Below, in pieces: positions 41,325 to 50,575 of a DNA stretch of 64,000 bases. Position 1 is the first letter of the stretch. Each line of letters starts with the position of its first letter. Origin of the DNA: Actinocorallia herbida (lineage in GTDB: Bacteria > Actinomycetota > Actinomycetes > Streptosporangiales > Streptosporangiaceae); the NCBI RefSeq assembly GCF_003751225.1, contig NZ_RJKE01000001.1, positions 7,998,001-8,062,000 of the forward strand, given 5' to 3'. The position numbers and the translations under genes are program-made. The notes below the pieces were generated by a model. The model was not told the origin of the DNA. It searched no databases and was given only the letters and a program-made list of their open reading frames with translations.

Positions 41325-41342
41325 CCCTGCTCGCAGGGGGTT

Positions 41343-41900
41343 TCAGCGGTAGTCGGGGACGAACCCGCCGAAGGAACCACGAACATACAGCAGCGGTGTG
41401 CTTCCCGTCACGTCCGCGGACAGAACATAGCCGACTTCCAAGGTGTGGTCCCCCAGATCCAGCCGATCGTAGGTCCGGCAGACGAGATGGACGGCCGCCC
41501 CGTCGAGGAGCGGAACCCCGTGCGGGCCGGCCCGCCAGGCCGTCCCGGCGAACCGGTCGACGCCCGGGGCGGCGAACCGCGCGGCGATGTCGCGCTGGCC
41601 CTCGGCGAGGACGTTGACCCCGAAGTAGGGCAGCCGGCTCAGCGCGGGGAAGGTCCCGGAGGAGTGCGCGGCGTAGTAGGAGACCAATGGCGGCGCCTGG
41701 CTCACCGCCGCGAAGGACGTCGCGGCCAGGCCGATCGGCCCGCTCTCGGGATGCCCCGTGATCACGACGACCCCGGCCGCGTGGGCGCCCAGCGCCTCCC
41801 GGTAGAGGTCGGCGCCGATGCCTCGGCGCGCGTTCGGCTCGGTCACGGCCGAGGGGGTCCCGGGGTCGGCCTTGGGGCGCCGGGTCAGGCTTGCGCTCAT
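41343..41900 (-). CDS. Flavin reductase-like FMN-binding protein
   Basis: A 185-residue flavin reductase-like domain protein. The N-terminal part HAAGVVVITGHPESGPIGLAATSFAAVSQAPPLVSYYAAHSSGTF is the FMN-binding signature, with later FGVNVLAEGQRDIAARFA. The C-terminal half carries LLDGAAVHLVCRTYDRLDLGDHTLEVGYVL, typical of the short reductase partners of two-component monooxygenases. No monooxygenase partner is adjacent. ATG 41900 is the only early start. It is a single-gene transcript closed by a strong hairpin. Confidence 0.88.
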   Translation of the reverse strand: MSASLTRRPKADPGTPSAVTEPNARRGIGADLYREALGAHAAGVVVITGHPESGPIGLAATSFAAVSQAPPLVSYYAAHSSGTFPALSRLPYFGVNVLAEGQRDIAARFAAPGVDRFAGTAWRAGPHGVPLLDGAAVHLVCRTYDRLDLGDHTLEVGYVLSADVTGSTPLLYVRGSFGGFVPDYR

Positions 41901-42006
41901 GCGCCCACTGAAGCAGCCACCGCGCAGTAAGTCAACATTTCCTACCCGGTTTATATAGATCTAGGATCCAAGTCACACCGTGCCGGAGAATCCTGGAGGG
42001 CGATCC

Positions 42007-42432
42007 ATGTCGGACGAGAACACGAAGGTCGTCGAGAACTTCCTCGCCGCCCTTGAGGCCTTCGACCTGGCCGCGGCCGAGCGGCTGCTCGCCCCCGGCG
42101 TCCTGTACCAGAACGTCCCGCTGCCGCCCGCGCGCGGCAGGGCGGCGACCATGCGCCAGCTCAAGCTGATGACCCGCTACCTCACCGGCTTCGAGGCGGT
42201 CACCCACGACATCGCGGCCAACGGCGACACCGTGCTGACCAGCCGGACGGACGCCCTCGTGCGCGGCGGGTTCCGCGCCGAGTTCTGGGTGGCGGGCACC
42301 TTCCGTGTCCGGGAGGGCCGGATCGTGCTGTGGCGCGACTACTTCGACTGGACGACCTTCGCCCTCGCCGGGCTGAAGGGGCTCGCGGGTCTCGTCCTGC
42401 CCGGCGGAAGCACCCGCTCCGCCCGGGTCTGA
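42007..42432 (+). CDS. Limonene-1,2-epoxide hydrolase family protein
   Basis: A 141-residue protein of the small NTF2-like epoxide hydrolase group. The catalytic pattern is visible: Tyr and Asn in VLYQNVPLP (about residues 34-42), Arg and Asp in SRTDALVRG (about 79-87), and the second Asp in LWRDYFDW (about 109-116). It would add water to an epoxide directly. A GGAGGG site precedes ATG 42007, so the GTG at 41980 is unlikely. It is a monocistronic gene, divergent from the flavin reductase and closed by a terminator, so the natural epoxide is unknown. Confidence 0.85.
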   Translation: MSDENTKVVENFLAALEAFDLAAAERLLAPGVLYQNVPLPPARGRAATMRQLKLMTRYLTGFEAVTHDIAANGDTVLTSRTDALVRGGFRAEFWVAGTFRVREGRIVLWRDYFDWTTFALAGLKGLAGLVLPGGSTRSARV

Positions 42433-42481
42433 CCCGGCCTGTCCGAATCCGGCCGACCGGATCTTCCCGGCCGGACATTGG

Positions 42482-42517
42482 CCGAGGCCCGCCCCCTGCT
42501 GGGGAGACGGGCCTCGG
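42482..42517. terminator. Bidirectional terminator between epoxide hydrolase and citrate synthase genes
   Basis: CCGAGGCCCG (42482-42491) and CGGGCCTCGG (42508-42517) form a perfect 10-bp stem; an inner CCCC/GGGG pair with TGCT loop extends it. It sits between the two convergent genes. Confidence 0.75.
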
Positions 42518-42571
42518 GGGCGCATGCGGCCTTGCGTGCCGCGCCGCGCTCAGGCGGCGCGGCGGGGACGG

Positions 42572-43843
<1,272 letters not shown>

Positions 43844-44033
43844 TGTTCTCCCGCTCTCCCGTTATCCGTTCGGTGTCCGTCTGGTCGGACCCGTACTGCC
43901 AGGGACTCCCAGTCTGCCGCGTGACCGTGGATGGCCGGTCCGGACGGGATTCCCTGCGGAAGCGTAAACCTCTTACCGTACGGAACCACAAGGCGGCCTG
44001 GGTGACCTACTTCACAAGCCCGTAACGTGCGGC

Positions 44034-44534
44034 TCAGACCCTGGGTTCCGCGCTCTGCAGCTTCGGCTGGGCCGCGAGGAAGGACAGCAGGAGCTCGCGG
44101 GTGAGGGCGAGGCCCATCTCGCGCTGCTGGGGAGTGACGGTCTCCAGCGCCGGGTTGTACTGAATGTTGCGCCGGAGCAGCAGCTTCAGGTCGTCGTCGG
44201 CGATCGCGGCGGAGCAGGCCGCGCAGACCCGCCACGGGGTCGAGTAGTGGTAGGTCCGGTCGCCGACGCGCAGGGTGACCGGCCGGTCCGCGGCGATGGT
44301 CCACACGTTGACGAAGCCCTCGGGGCTCGCCGACTCGATGCCGCAGCAGTCGCAGCCGTTGTACAGCGGCGTGCTGAGGTCGGCCAGCGCGGGCAGGGGG
44401 TCGTGGTCGTAGGCGACGTCGGGGCGTGCCGGGTGCTCGAACCGGATTCCGGCCAGCTCTCCGTCTGCCCAGTCCTCACTGAAATCGAGCGGGGTGTCGC
44501 ACTCGAGACAGACCATCTGGATCGCGGTTTCCAA
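44034..44534 (-). CDS. Cysteine-pair (putative metal-binding) protein, function unknown
   Basis: A 166-residue protein that I cannot place in a named family. It has three cysteine pairs: CLEC near the N-terminus, CDCC about residue 62, and CAAC about 105, suggesting zinc or other metal sites. A histidine-rich stretch (FEHPARPDVAYDHDP) lies between the first two. TTG 44534 is chosen because AGGAGGTG is six bases upstream; a longer frame from 44576 would start before that site. It is downstream of no clear operon. A role as a zinc-ribbon-like adaptor is only a guess. Confidence 0.6.
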   Translation of the reverse strand: METAIQMVCLECDTPLDFSEDWADGELAGIRFEHPARPDVAYDHDPLPALADLSTPLYNGCDCCGIESASPEGFVNVWTIAADRPVTLRVGDRTYHYSTPWRVCAACSAAIADDDLKLLLRRNIQYNPALETVTPQQREMGLALTRELLLSFLAAQPKLQSAEPRV

Positions 44535-44837
44535 CGAAAGCACCTCCTGGACCACTGACGTGCGAGCCCTAATCAAGCCCGCACTATGTCCAACCCCGGA
44601 CCATCACATGAGCATTCCATGACCAGGGTAAAGGATGAACGCCTCCCGATCTTTGCCCGGTTGACCAGGCACGTCCCGACGACCTGCCAGGAGTGCCGGA
44701 TCTTTTACCGAAGGCCGTCGCGGGAAGCGAAAAATGCACGGAAGATCCGCCCCCCGTTCGTCCGGGCGCCGCTTCCGTGCTTCTCGCGGTTCTCGCGGCT
44801 CTCGCGGTTCTCGCGGTTCTCGCGGTTTTCCCGGGCG
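44535..44837. other. Non-coding spacer with tandem repeat
   Basis: About 300 bases without a convincing gene. The right third holds the 9-bp tandem array described at 44781-44834. The rest shows no strong hairpin and no recognised RNA motif. Open frames through the repeat exist but read as simple LAV or SRF repeats and lack support. Confidence 0.5.
44781..44834. repeat. Six-unit 9-bp tandem repeat (TTCTCGCGG)
   Basis: TTCTCGCGG repeats at 44781, 44790, 44808 and 44817. The copy at 44799 differs at one base (CTCTCGCGG), and a degenerate unit TTTTCCCGG ends the array at 44834, three bases before the stop codon of the minus-strand gene at 44838. No spacer exists between units, so it is not CRISPR-like. 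It may vary in copy number. Confidence 0.85.
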
Positions 44838-45575
44838 CTAGGGCAGCAGGGCCAGCCGATGCGCGGCGAACAGGAGGTTCGCGTGGAACGGACCGGTCAG
44901 CTCCACGCGCGGCACGGACTCCAGTTCGGCGAAGGCCGGGCGCAGGATCAGCGACGCGGTCGGCAGGGGCAGTGCGGTCACCACGACCTCGCCCTCCTCC
45001 AGCACCCTGCGGACCTCGGCGCGCATCCCCATCATGTCGGTGACCGCGACGAGCTGGACGGGCAGACCGGCCGACAGGGAGATCGACAGGGCGTGGTGGC
45101 CGCTCCCGTCGGGGTAGCGGTACTCGACCAGGTACTGGGTCCGGTCGAGGGTGCCGTCCTCGATCGAGCAGGCGTCGACCGCCTTGGCCAGGCCGAGATC
45201 GGCCGTCCAGGCGGGCGGGGTGGGCAGGAGCGGGCCGGTGAGGTCCGCGACGGCCTTGGCGGCGGCCGGCCTGTGCTCCTCGGGGCCGACCGCGGCCATG
45301 ACCGCGAGGAAGACGTACGCGCCGGGGGTGCCCGCGCGGCGCAGCACCTTGATCAGATCGCTGCACGCCTTGCCGAGCGCCTCGGCGTCGGGGGCCGCCT
45401 GGCTCAGTTCGCCGAGCTGGGCCGAGAGCCACAGCTCGGCCTCCAAGGCGCCGCCGCGGGTGAGGAGCTCGGCGCTCGCCCGTACATAGAGGTCATAAAC
45501 CGGCAGCAGCCCGGGCAGCGCCAGCTTCGGCGGTCCGGGCACGACCCGGAAGAGGTTGTTACCGTCGGTGCTCAC
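44838..45575 (-). CDS. Conserved-looking hypothetical protein
   Basis: A 245-residue soluble protein rich in Ala and Leu that I do not recognise. The N-terminal half (ASAELLTRGGALEAELWLSAQLGELSQ) is helical; the C-terminal half appears to be beta strands (YLVEYRYPDGSGHHALSISLSAGLPVQLVAVTDMMG). No signal peptide, membrane segment or catalytic motif is evident. It starts at ATG 45575, 41 bases from the next minus-strand gene. Its stop codon abuts the 9-bp tandem array, so expansion of the array could lengthen the protein if the stop were lost. Confidence 0.6.
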   Translation of the reverse strand: MSTDGNNLFRVVPGPPKLALPGLLPVYDLYVRASAELLTRGGALEAELWLSAQLGELSQAAPDAEALGKACSDLIKVLRRAGTPGAYVFLAVMAAVGPEEHRPAAAKAVADLTGPLLPTPPAWTADLGLAKAVDACSIEDGTLDRTQYLVEYRYPDGSGHHALSISLSAGLPVQLVAVTDMMGMRAEVRRVLEEGEVVVTALPLPTASLILRPAFAELESVPRVELTGPFHANLLFAAHRLALLP

Positions 45576-45616
45576 GCGCCCAAGGCTACTGCGCGGTAAT
45601 CGGCGCTGCTCCGGGG

Positions 45617-46294
45617 CTACCCGACGACCGCGTAGGCCCGGACGGTGAAGGTGCCGACCCCGACGAGCGCGGGAGGCGCCGCGTGGAAGCGGAACCCCGA
45701 ATCGGGCAGGCCCGAGAGTCCCGTCATGTGCTCCACGATCGGGACGCCCGCGCCCAGCAGGGCGGTGTGCACGGGGCGTTCGCCGCCCTTCATGGTGTCG
45801 ACGTTCTGCGAGTCGATGCCGAGGAGCGCCGCGCCGCCCTCGACGAGCAGGGCCGCCGCCTCGGCCGCCAGCCAGGGGTGCCCGCCGGACAGGTAGACGT
45901 CGGTGCCCCAGTGCCGGTCGAACCCGGTGTGCACCAGGACGGCCTTCCCCCGGACGTCGAGGCCGGCGAACCGGTCCGCGCCGATCTCCGTGACGTCCTC
46001 GGCCCTGACGACGACGCCGTCGAGGTCGGCGAAGGCCGTCAGGGGCATGCCCGCCAGGTCGGCGCCGTCTTCGTACCGGTGCAGGGGGGCGTCCAGGTAG
46101 GTGCCGGTGTTGCCGAGCAGGGACACGCGGGCGAAGTGGAACTCGGTGCCCGGCGCGTACTTCGGCCTGGACTGGGCGTGCGTCATGTGCGGCGCGATCT
46201 CGGGTCCGGGCAGTCCCGGCACCGTCACCATGCCGGAAACGACGGGGTGGCTGAGGTCCACGAGCCGCCGGGCTCCGGGCGAATCTTTCGTCAT
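45617..46294 (-). CDS. Cyclase-family (kynurenine formamidase-like) hydrolase
   Basis: A 225-residue metal-dependent hydrolase of the cyclase family. It begins RRLVDLSHPVVSGM, followed by the metal motif NTGTYLDAPLHRYEDG (consensus HxGTHxDxPxH, with asparagine replacing the first histidine and tyrosine the second). It continues with KAVLVHTGFDRHWG and LLGIDSQNVD (normally GIDTxSxD). The substitutions at two metal-ligand positions make the activity uncertain. Its ATG overlaps the stop of the DUF4184 gene upstream (ATGA), so the two are translationally coupled. Confidence 0.78.
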   Translation of the reverse strand: MTKDSPGARRLVDLSHPVVSGMVTVPGLPGPEIAPHMTHAQSRPKYAPGTEFHFARVSLLGNTGTYLDAPLHRYEDGADLAGMPLTAFADLDGVVVRAEDVTEIGADRFAGLDVRGKAVLVHTGFDRHWGTDVYLSGGHPWLAAEAAALLVEGGAALLGIDSQNVDTMKGGERPVHTALLGAGVPIVEHMTGLSGLPDSGFRFHAAPPALVGVGTFTVRAYAVVG

Positions 46295-47052
46295 GACGCC
46301 GATTGTGCCGGTCTCCCGGTGGTGGCGCGGAAACCGACCGCCAGCCAGTACAGCGCGGCGAAGGCGGTCAGGCACGCGCCGACCGCCGCGATCGCGCCGG
46401 TGATCGCGTGGCTGACGTCGTGGTAGAGCGTGTCGGGCAGCCGCTCGACCCCGAGCACGGCCCCCACCGCGCCCGCCGCCGCCGACGCGACGAGGACCGC
46501 GGCGACCGTCGCGCGAGACAGACCGGGTTCGGGCACGCGCGGCGCCCGGCGCAGCCAGAGCAGGACGAAGACCGCGACGGCGAGACCGCCGAACACGCCC
46601 GAGCCGTACTGCCCCCACCGGTACCAGGGGAGCGGCCCGGCGAACTCCCTGAGCACCGGCCACAGCTCCACGAACGGTCCGGTCCAGTGCGTGAACCCGT
46701 CCCAGATCAGATGGGTCGCCTGGCCGATCAGCAGCGACGGCACGGTCAGCCAGGCGCGCCGCCAGGTCAGCGCCGCGGCCGGGACGGCGAGCCGCTCGCG
46801 GACCGCGCGCGGGGCGAGCCGCAGCAGGGGCCGCTTGAGGAGCAGGTGGAACCCGGCCAACAGGAGGAGGCCGAGGCCCAGGTTCCAGGTGAAGACGGCG
46901 CTGAGCACATGGGTCTCCTCCCGGGAAGAGATCGGCACGAACAGCGGCACATCAGGCACCATCGCCCCTACGGCCAGCGCGGACGGCACAAAGGGCCGTC
47001 CGCGCAGCGGCAGGATCGCGGCGACGTGGCTCACGGTGAAGGGCATCGGCAC
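46291..47052 (-). CDS. DUF4184 family membrane protein
   Basis: The 253-residue protein begins MPFTVSHVAAILPLRGRPFVPSALAVGAMVPDVPLF, the typical start of DUF4184, in which a histidine and a later PD pair could bind metal, as in the related phospholipase-C-like and YdjM-like families. Six to seven hydrophobic segments are visible. A QATHLIWDGFTHW segment adds further His/Asp residues. It is the first gene of a two-gene unit with the cyclase-like hydrolase. No function is known to me. Confidence 0.8.
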   Translation of the reverse strand: MPMPFTVSHVAAILPLRGRPFVPSALAVGAMVPDVPLFVPISSREETHVLSAVFTWNLGLGLLLLAGFHLLLKRPLLRLAPRAVRERLAVPAAALTWRRAWLTVPSLLIGQATHLIWDGFTHWTGPFVELWPVLREFAGPLPWYRWGQYGSGVFGGLAVAVFVLLWLRRAPRVPEPGLSRATVAAVLVASAAAGAVGAVLGVERLPDTLYHDVSHAITGAIAAVGACLTAFAALYWLAVGFRATTGRPAQSAS

Positions 47053-47086
47053 TCGCGGGGTCGGGGAATGATCATCCCCATCGTCC

Positions 47087-48313
47087 TCAGTGCCGGGTCG
47101 GGTCCGCCACCCGGGCGAGGAAGAGCGGCTGACCCGTGACCTCGTCCCGCAGGAGCAGGAGGTACGGGCGGTCGAAGACCACTTCGAGCAGCTGGTCCGG
47201 CGGGGCGGCGCCGGTCGCCTCCACCCCGACGGCCGTCGCCGCGGCGGCCTCGGTGCCCTCCTCGTCGACGCGGAGGGTCGCGGCGTGCAGGACGAAGGCG
47301 AGCTTCCCGGCGTCCCGGGAGATGCCGGTGAAGTCCGCGGTGTCGGAGAAGGGGAGGGACATCCCGGTCTTCTCCAGGAGGTCCTTGAGCTGGCGCTTGG
47401 TCGTCAGATCGGTCTTCGGCAGGGCCAGGGAGACCACTTCGTCCTTCAGGGCCAGACCCCGCAGGGCCTCCGCCGACGGGATCGCGCAGCCCGTGTCGTC
47501 GGCGTCGGCGTCGGGCAGGAGGGCGACCATGGAGACGGTCCCCCGGGAGTACGGAAGCCGGACCGCGGTCCATCCGTTCTCGTTCGCGTACCCGTAGCGG
47601 TTCGACCGGTTGAGGAACTCGGCGTCCACCCGGCCCCCTGACGCGGTGGTGAAGGGGCGCGGCGCGGTGTCCTCGGGCTCGAAGGGGCTCGCCCAGTCGG
47701 CCTCGAAGTGGACCGCGTCGGTGAGCACCCAGGGGACGCCGCCGAGGGAGCCCTCGGGCAGGAGGTCCTCGATCAGGCCGTCGGTGTCCTCGGCGATCGC
47801 GTCGTTGATCGTCGCGCGGGCGTCCTCCGGCTCGGCGAGCAGCGGAACCAGGCGGAGCGGCGCCCGGTAGGCGGTCTGAAGGCGGTCCAGGTAGGGCCGC
47901 TCGGTGGCCGGGCCGGGGTCCGCCCAGATCTGGTCGCTGACCTTGAGGCCGGGCGTCGCGCGCAGCGCCGCGGTGCGGGCCCGCAGATCGGGCAGCGGGT
48001 CGGCGGGCCAGCCGAGCGCCTCGGACATCTCCGCGGCGGTCGCGCCCTTCGCGCCGAGCGCGGCCATGCCGAGCCCCGAGGCGACGCTCGCCGGGGAGAG
48101 CACGATGTTCGCGGAGGGGTCCGCGGCGCACCAGGCGTCCAGCAGGGCGAGGCCGAAGGCCAGGTCGCCCGCGGCCGCGGCCGCCGGGTCCCCCGCCGCG
48201 ACCTCCAGGTCGGCGCCGCGCCGCTCCTCCGCGCTCGCGCTCCCGCACCCCGCGGCCAGGCCCGCGATTCCCGCCAGCGCCACGAGCCCCGCCATCAACC
48301 GATAGGTCCTCAT
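47087..48313 (-). CDS. Serpin-family protease inhibitor, lipoprotein
   Basis: A 408-residue serpin with a lipoprotein signal (lipobox LAAGC, Cys about 20). Family blocks include NIVLSPASVASGLGMAALGAKGATAAEMSEALGW, then VLTDAVHFEADWASPFEPEDT, and the near-C-terminal VFDRPYLLLLRDEVTGQPLFLARVADP. The hinge DEEGTEAAAATAVG has the small residues needed for loop insertion, so it is likely to be inhibitory. The scissile bond probably lies near VEATG, suggesting a target that accepts a small residue such as Thr or Ala, as in elastase- or subtilisin-like enzymes. It would sit on the cell surface. It is divergent from phoX. Confidence 0.9.
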   Translation of the reverse strand: MRTYRLMAGLVALAGIAGLAAGCGSASAEERRGADLEVAAGDPAAAAAGDLAFGLALLDAWCAADPSANIVLSPASVASGLGMAALGAKGATAAEMSEALGWPADPLPDLRARTAALRATPGLKVSDQIWADPGPATERPYLDRLQTAYRAPLRLVPLLAEPEDARATINDAIAEDTDGLIEDLLPEGSLGGVPWVLTDAVHFEADWASPFEPEDTAPRPFTTASGGRVDAEFLNRSNRYGYANENGWTAVRLPYSRGTVSMVALLPDADADDTGCAIPSAEALRGLALKDEVVSLALPKTDLTTKRQLKDLLEKTGMSLPFSDTADFTGISRDAGKLAFVLHAATLRVDEEGTEAAAATAVGVEATGAAPPDQLLEVVFDRPYLLLLRDEVTGQPLFLARVADPTRH

Positions 48314-48405
48314 GTCCCTGTGACGGATCGGCCGCCGCCTCGCGTTGCAGCGTGGGTATATCCGAAAAGCAAGGATTCGATGGCTTGCTCGGCACTTTGC
48401 CCTGA

Positions 48406-48427
48406 GTTCATCCGGGTTTTCCCTTGG
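48406..48427 (+). promoter_or_regulatory. Possible PHO box upstream of phoX
   Basis: GTTCATCCGGG (48406-48416) is directly followed by TTTTCCCTTGG (48417-48427). The first unit fits the 11-bp GTTCAYYYRGG-type repeat bound by PhoP in streptomycetes, and the second is a degenerate repeat in register. It lies about 100 bases upstream of the phoX ATG, in the divergent serpin-phoX region. Confidence 0.5.
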
Positions 48428-48523
48428 CGTCTTCCGGGCCGTCGAAGCTCGCGGAGCGAACATCCGCACCAGCGTGCACAACGAATGTGCCGTGCACCTA
48501 GAGGCAAAAAAAGGAAGTCCCGC

Positions 48524-50422
48524 ATGACCCGCGTCATTGTCGACGTCGACCCGGACGACGTCCCGTCCAACCCTTCGGGCAACCGCCACATCCGCGACGT
48601 CCTGTCCCGCAGGGCAGTCATCGTGGGCGGCGGCGTCGTCGCCGCCGCGGGCTTCATGACGACCTCGGCCGCCGCCAAGAGCGGCAAGGGCAAGCCCTCC
48701 AAGCCGGGCAAGCCGAAGCCGAAGCTGCTGGGCTTCGAGGCCATCGCGCCGAGCACCGACGACGCCGTGCGCGTCCCGGAGGGCTACTCCGCCCAGGTGA
48801 TCATCCCCTGGGGCACCCCGATCCACAGCCGTGGCCCGCAGTTCAAGAAGGACGGGTCCAACACCGCCGCCGAGCAGCGCCGGCAGATCGGCGCGCACCA
48901 CGACGGCATGCACCTGTTCCCGCTGACGGGCTCGTCCGGCCTCCTCGCGCTCAACCACGAGTACATCGACACGACGCTGCACTACACCGACGGCAGCGCG
49001 ACGATCACTCAGGAGAAGGTCGACAAGGCCACCGCCGGGCACGGCATCAGCGTCGTCAAGCTGGAGCGCGACAAGCGATCCGGCAAGTGGGAGCTGAAGG
49101 ACTCGCGGTACAACCGCCGCGTCACCACCGACACCCCGGTGGAGTTCTCCGGCCCCGTCCGGGCCTCGCACCCGCTGCTGCGCAGCAACAACGCGCCGAA
49201 GGGCACGCTGAACAACTGCTCCAGCGGCTACACCCCGTGGGGCACCTACGTGACCTGCGAGGAGAACTTCAACGGGTACTTCGGCACGGACGAGGCGTTC
49301 ACCGCCACGACCGAGCAGAAGCGCTACGGCATCACCGCCACGTCCGGCTACAACTGGCACAAGGCCGACGCCCGCTGGGACATCGCCAAGAACCCGAACG
49401 AGGCCAACCGGTTCGGCTGGGTCGTCGAGATCGACCCGTTCGACCCCAAGGCCGCCCCGGTGAAGCGCACCGCGCTCGGCCGCGTCAAGCACGAGAGCGC
49501 GACGGTCACCGAGTCCAAGGGCCAGGTCGTCGTCTACACCGGTGACGACCAGGACGGCGAGTACGTCTACAAGTTCGTGGGCGACGGCTCGTGGCGCAAG
49601 CGCCGGGCCAAGCGCCAGAGCCCGCTCGACCACGGCACCCTGTACGTCGCCAAGTTCAACGACGACGGCTCGGGCGTGTGGCTGCCGCTGGAGTTCGGCA
49701 AGGGCGCGCTGACCGCGGCCAACGGCTGGGCGGACCAGGCCGACGTCCTCATCCGGACCCGTTCGGCCGCCGACGCCGTCGGCGCGACCAAGCTGGACCG
49801 GCCCGAGTGGGTCGCGGTCAACCCTGACAACAAGGACGTCTACCTGACGCTGACCAACGGCGTCGGCAACGGCGGCACGGTCAACCCGCGCAAGCCCAAC
49901 CCGTACGGCCACATCCTGCGCTGGCACGAGAAGAACGGCGACAACACCGCGCTGTCCTTCACCTGGGACGTCTTCGTGCTCGCGGGCGACCCGGCCTACG
50001 ACCCCGCGGTGCAGCTCGGCCCGGACAACATCTTCGGCTCCCCCGACGGCATCGGCTTCGACGCCGACGGCCGCCTGTGGATCCAGACCGACATCTCCAA
50101 CACGTCCCAGACGCTCGCGTCCAAGGGCTACGACAACATCGGCAACTGCGCGATGCTGGCCGCGGACCCGGAGACCAAGGAGATCAAGCGGTTCCTCACC
50201 GTCCCGCGCGGGGCCGAGGTCACCGGCATCACCTTCGCCGCCGACGGCCGCTCCCTCTTCGTCAACGTCCAGCACCCCGGTGAGGCGTCGACGGCCTGGG
50301 GCGCGCCCACCCCGGCCAACCCCCGCGCCGTCTCCAACTGGCCCGACTTCGACCCAGCCGGCCGGCCCCGCTCCGCCACCGTCGTCATCACCAAGAACGA
50401 CGGCGGCAAGATCGGATCCTGA
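48524..50422 (+). CDS. phoX: Tat-exported PhoX-type alkaline phosphatase
   Basis: The 632-residue protein has an internal twin-arginine signal, LSRRAVIVGGG (residues about 27-37), after a cytoplasmic leader, as in the PhoX/DUF839 family. The body carries NHEYIDTTLHY, NNCSSGYTPWGTYVTCEENFNGYF and HESATVTESKGQVVVYTGDDQDGEYVYKFV. These glutamates and aspartates supply the iron-calcium site. It releases phosphate from monoesters outside the cell. An AAGGAAG ribosome site lies before ATG 48524 in an A-rich leader. A possible PHO box upstream suggests control by phosphate starvation. Confidence 0.92.
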   Translation: MTRVIVDVDPDDVPSNPSGNRHIRDVLSRRAVIVGGGVVAAAGFMTTSAAAKSGKGKPSKPGKPKPKLLGFEAIAPSTDDAVRVPEGYSAQVIIPWGTPIHSRGPQFKKDGSNTAAEQRRQIGAHHDGMHLFPLTGSSGLLALNHEYIDTTLHYTDGSATITQEKVDKATAGHGISVVKLERDKRSGKWELKDSRYNRRVTTDTPVEFSGPVRASHPLLRSNNAPKGTLNNCSSGYTPWGTYVTCEENFNGYFGTDEAFTATTEQKRYGITATSGYNWHKADARWDIAKNPNEANRFGWVVEIDPFDPKAAPVKRTALGRVKHESATVTESKGQVVVYTGDDQDGEYVYKFVGDGSWRKRRAKRQSPLDHGTLYVAKFNDDGSGVWLPLEFGKGALTAANGWADQADVLIRTRSAADAVGATKLDRPEWVAVNPDNKDVYLTLTNGVGNGGTVNPRKPNPYGHILRWHEKNGDNTALSFTWDVFVLAGDPAYDPAVQLGPDNIFGSPDGIGFDADGRLWIQTDISNTSQTLASKGYDNIGNCAMLAADPETKEIKRFLTVPRGAEVTGITFAADGRSLFVNVQHPGEASTAWGAPTPANPRAVSNWPDFDPAGRPRSATVVITKNDGGKIGS

Positions 50423-50455
50423 CCCCCTGTCCCACGACTTTCCCCAGAAAGACCA

Positions 50456-50499
50456 GGCGCCCCCTCTCCCATCTGAGGCCTCAGGGAGACGGGGGCGCC
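50456..50499. terminator. Bidirectional terminator between phoX and the spermidine-synthase-like gene
   Basis: GGCGCCCCCTCTCCC (50456-50470) pairs with GGGAGACGGGGGCGCC (50484-50499) with one bulged C at 50490, a stem of 15 pairs. The loop contains its own TGAGGCCTCA palindrome. It lies 34 bases after phoX. Confidence 0.75.
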
Positions 50500-50575
50500 G
50501 CCCATTTCCCGGGCGCGGCGCTCAGGTGAGGGCGGGCTCCGGTCGCTCAGGAACCGACCGCTTTCCCGGGCGCGA

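Noticed and set aside
44781-44834. Short regular repeats that could be mistaken for a CRISPR array
   Set aside because: Units are 9 bp with no spacers, and no cas genes are present.
44693-45043. A 116-residue plus-strand frame with a LAV-type repeat
   Set aside because: Its hydrophobic repeat is simply the 9-bp tandem array translated, and the rest is antisense to the gene at 44838.
47087-50275. A very long minus-strand frame across the serpin and phoX region
   Set aside because: Only the part up to 48313 reads as a protein family (serpin); the rest is antisense to phoX and low in complexity.
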